NCBI GenBank assembly: GCA_038087015.1
Contig: JASBNA010000141.1
Span: 1 to 34,242 of the forward strand
Length of the DNA: 34,242 nt
Source: Cerrena zonata
Taxonomy: Eukaryota > Basidiomycota > Agaricomycetes > Polyporales > Cerrenaceae
Reading direction: 5' to 3'
Shown: one piece after another, positions 31,301 to 34,242 of the stretch
How the letters are laid out: each line of letters starts with the position of its first letter
How positions within the stretch are numbered: position 1 is the stretch's first letter
Program-made: the position numbers and the translations under genes
Notes under the pieces: generated by a model
What the model saw: the letters and a program-made list of their open reading frames with translations, nothing else
Databases searched by the model: none
Told to the model about the DNA's origin: nothing

Positions 31301-34145
31301 TTCATGGCGTCACATGTGTATTGCTTTGAAGCGGGAATACCTCCCTTCCATCTATCAGCAGTATATTATCGATGAAGTTGGAGATTTGGCTTCTGGTCAT
31401 GGGTCTCAGGAAGCTATTCGAACGTACGCGCGGGTTTTTGGAGAATTGGCCTTTCTTACTAGTGATCGGATGCGAGAGTTTCGCAAGTTTTGTGAGCTAT
31501 GGCATGATTTGCTTGGTCTAGGACAGGGCCCTCTTCCTGCAGCACAATCCCTTCTCAAAGAGCGCCGATGGAGTGGTCAAGGAAGTAGTTACTCAGGCAG
31601 TGGAAGTATGCCTCTACAGAGCTTTTTGGATGATCTTCAGAGTAGTATTGGGATTGTTATTCAAGACAGTCTTCAAACTATCTGTAAAGAACATTTCAAC
31701 AAGGTTGACTCTACCATTCAGAATGCTATAGCTAATGGCATTTTGGAGATTCAAGCCAATCTTGGAGCTAGAACTCTTAATTCTAATGCTCAAGCTCCCA
31801 ATCCTCATCAACCTTCTTCGCTACCTCTTTCCTATCCCACCCCAGCCCAACGACCTCCTCCTCTAGATCGGTCTCTACCTTGTCGACCTGATTCACCAGC
31901 ATCGCAGGACTATTGGGCTGATACTATACCTGATTCAGTTTTCACAACTCCTGCATCAGATAATCAGAACACAGCTATTGATTCTTTTGTGCCCCCTGCT
32001 CAGCATGAAACTGCACCTATTCAACGCCCACTTACATCTTCACACACGGCACTCACTCTTCTTCGCCGAGCTCTCAAAGACCCTAATGCTATTTTTCGAT
32101 CTGACATTCAAGAGCTCATGTGTCGGCATGCATTAGATCGCTATGAAAACATCGTAGTTGTTCTGCCTACTGGAGGTGGCAAAAGTATGCTGTGGGATGT
32201 TCCTGTTCAAAGTGATGGGGAGAAGAATATGACTACCATTGTCCTTGCTCCCTATATCTCTCTACTCTATGATCAAGCACGGCGCTCGGAGGAGAAAGGA
32301 ATCAAGCATGCTATTTGGAAGCAAAAGGGAAAAAATCGAGAAGAACAATATCAGCTCATGTTTGGATCTTATGAGAATATAGGCTCAACTGCCTTCCGGT
32401 CGTATGTGATACTTTATTTTTTTATCAGAAAGCTAAAACTAACTCTAGATTTTTATTTTAGATATTTGCACCAAGATGAATCAGTCATTTCGCGAGTTGT
32501 TTTGGATGAGGCCCATACGATATTGACCGAAATCTCATTTCGCTCTAACTTCAAAAAGGCTAATATGTGGCAGCAATACACATTTCCCAAAATCTATGCA
32601 ACTGGTACTCTTGCACCTCGGTCTGTGCCAGCCTTTCTTCAAGCAGCAGATCTTGCCCCAGATACTCTTATTCTACGCAGCCCCACTGTCCGTTGCGAAC
32701 TTGCCTATCGAGTTGTATCTGTGAAAGCCAACTTGGAGCTGATACGCATCATCCCTCATATAGCCAAAGGAATTACCAAGACAATCTTCAAGTCTAATTC
32801 ACGTGGCATTATTTTCTGCTGCTCCAAAGATGATGCAGAGAAGATGGGGAGTACACTAGGCTGTTTGATTTATCATGCAAGCTTAGGTGAAACAGAGCGG
32901 ACAGAGGTGCAGAAGAAATGGAGAGAAGGAAAATACACAAGTCATCGATGATTGCGGCGACCTCTGCATTTTGCCATGGTATTGATCAACCTTATGTGGA
33001 TGCCATTCTATTTGCTGGTCGATTCCATGACTTTGTCAAGTTTGCTCAAGGAGGGGCTAGAGGTGGTCGAAAGGATAAGCGTCGATGTGAAGTTATCATG
33101 TTCACCACCCTACAAAAAGCTTCTGTTCATCCACCTGATCATGGTCTTGCGGCGGAGCTTAATGCATGGGTGGATGCAAAGAACACATGTCGGCGCATTG
33201 GGTTATCTCTTGCATTTGATGGTGTATCCATCTGCTGTCGAGAGGTTGAAGGTGCTGAGCTTTGCGATGTCTGTGACAAATCTGAAGACCGACCGATCAA
33301 GCAAGTGATTGACTATGCCTCCAAGGTCAAGAACGAGTCTCCGAAGCTTGATAGAGGAGAGATGGTTGAAGATGAATATGATGTATTCAACTCTGAACCA
33401 TTGCCATCGGATATGTTGCAGAAATTTGAAGAAATTGATAACAAGAGCTATCGAGCACCGAAGCGGCCATCTACTACCGATAATTTGCCTCCTGCAAAGC
33501 GACGTGCGATTGATAACTCGTCATTACCTCCTTCATCATCGCCAGTTGCATCGAGCAGCTTCTCTCAGGGCCGCAAGACTACTCATCTTCCTCCATCTCG
33601 TACTCCTGGTCATTCTTCTCGTCAAGCAAGTTCTCAAAACTTGAATACTAGCAAAAGTCAAGGAAATCGATCACAGAGAACTCGACAGTCATCGGAGCTA
33701 TCATATGTGACACCACCTGTGAATGATATGCCAGTACAACAAACCCAAGGTGGATCTTCGAATAACCAGCTTCGGGAGATCAGGTTTGGATCAGGTAGTA
33801 GCCAGCCATCCAGAGAACAAGTAGAGTTTCTGGATAGTGTTCAAAGACAGCAACAGCAAATGAATAGTAAGTTTAAGATATATGATTGCTGTGATATGAG
33901 ATACTTATAATGGAATATTTTACTTAGGACCGAGGAATGATCAGATGACAAAGGAGGTCTCTCAGCATTCTACATCATCTGGGGGGCAGTTGAGTATGAC
34001 AAAGGCAGCTGCACATGCTTCTAACTTTACGAAGTTGGAGCAGCGGAAGAAATTGTTTGCTGATATTCTGGACAAGATTGCGACTGAATTGCAAGGTGGC
34101 TGTCCATGTTGCTTTGCTCTTGGGGTTAGGTTAGGGTTAGGTTAG
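28400..34145 (+). CDS. Telomere-linked RecQ-like helicase with C2H2 fingers, frameshifted and truncated
   Basis: Exons are 28400-28529, 28581-28733, 28793-29855, 29912-30370, 30422-32401, 32462-33866 (with a frameshift) and 33928-34145, about 1800 codons. Four C2H2-type fingers lie near residues 12-33, 59-80, 224-244 and 289-310. A long middle region of unknown fold follows (about 330-1150). The helicase core then has LPTGGGKS (motif I, near residue 1186), LDEAH (motif II, 32502-32516), ATGTL in place of SAT (motif III), GIIFCCSKDDAEK (IV), ATSAFCHGIDQP (V) and QGGARGGR (VI). This is superfamily 2 RecQ-type architecture, as in the subtelomeric TLH/RecQ genes of fungi. The frame breaks at about 32936-32951, between motifs IV and V, where one base appears missing. 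The 3' end reads GGCPCCFALG and then straight into telomere repeats, meeting a stop at 34143, so the natural C-terminus is lost. Expression of a full helicase from this copy is unlikely unless the frameshift is a sequencing error. Confidence 0.85.
32402..32461 (+). other. In-frame 60-nt intron of the helicase gene
   Basis: GTATGT at 32402 and TTTTAG ending at 32461 define an intron of 60 nt with no stop codon in the reading frame. If retained it would insert 20 mostly hydrophobic and aromatic residues between motifs Ia and II. Removing it joins AFRS to YLHQDE, which fits the RecQ pattern better. Confidence 0.7.
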
Positions 34146-34242
34146 GGTTAGGGTTAGGGTTAGGGTTAGGGTTAGGGTTAGGGTTAGGGTTAGGGTTAGG
34201 GTTAGGGTTAGGGTTAGGGTTAGGGTTAGGGTTAGGGTTAGG
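34122..34242 (+). repeat. Telomere repeat (TTAGGG)n, chromosome end
   Basis: After GCTCTTGGGG the sequence reads TTAGG, TTAGGG, TTAGG and then an unbroken TTAGGG run to the last base. The G-rich strand points outward, so this is a right chromosome end. The two five-base units at the inner edge are variants of the kind found near telomere junctions. The array joins directly to helicase coding sequence with no subtelomeric spacer. Confidence 0.97.

Noticed and set aside
32905..32940. A 35-nt intron that would restore the helicase frame
   Set aside because: GTGCAG to ACAAG would be in the right phase, but it is far shorter than the other introns and would delete the conserved KKWREG region. A true frameshift is more likely.

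Overview
The window is the right-hand end of a fungal chromosome. It finishes in about 120 bp of TTAGGG telomere repeat, with the G-rich strand running out to base 34242, so nearly everything here is subtelomeric. Many short GT-AG introns of about 48-70 nt, a telomere-linked RecQ-like helicase and a TET/JBP-like 2-oxoglutarate oxygenase point to a mushroom-forming basidiomycete (Agaricomycetes). That placement is inference, not a database match.

Layout from left to right. 1-3111: the C-terminal part of a SNF2-family helicase/ATPase (+). 4076-6820: an 878-aa orphan protein gene (+). 7227-7573: a foldback element with 132-bp arms and, beyond it, related hairpins. 8053-8358: a stop-interrupted coding relic. 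8546-9513: a coiled-coil protein with a Zn2Cys6-like cysteine pattern (-). 9514-12050: mostly unassigned. 12054-12457: a six-copy tandem array of a palindrome-bearing unit. 12640-15400: AT-rich and low-complexity DNA. 14958-15672: one copy of a ~714-bp repeat with a tRNA-like head. 16063-18746: an 876-aa orphan gene (-). 19091-22450: tandem arrays, including 176-bp pyrimidine-rich units and about 18 copies of a short hairpin. 22493-24121: the putative 2OG-Fe(II) dioxygenase (+). 24566-26941: a multi-exon basic/acidic orphan gene (+). 27258-27971: the second, inverted copy of the 714-bp repeat. 28400-34145: a C2H2-finger/RecQ-like helicase gene, frameshifted inside the helicase domain and cut off at its 3' end by the telomere.

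The most unusual signal is the number of short perfect or near-perfect palindromes in noncoding DNA, in three unrelated sequence families: GTGCGTCC-N-GGACGCAC, GGCGTT-TCT-AACGCC and CTTCCGTC-GAA-GACGGAAG. Within at least two of them the two arms change together, so the pairing is kept while the sequence drifts. They sit in an expanded SNF2 intron, in intergenic gaps and in tandem arrays. Either a function (cruciform, hairpin RNA or a dimeric protein site) or a mutational process that perfects palindromes could explain this.

The genes do not form an evident pathway. They are a typical subtelomeric mixture: two helicases, one candidate DNA-modifying oxygenase and several lineage-specific proteins, set among repeats.
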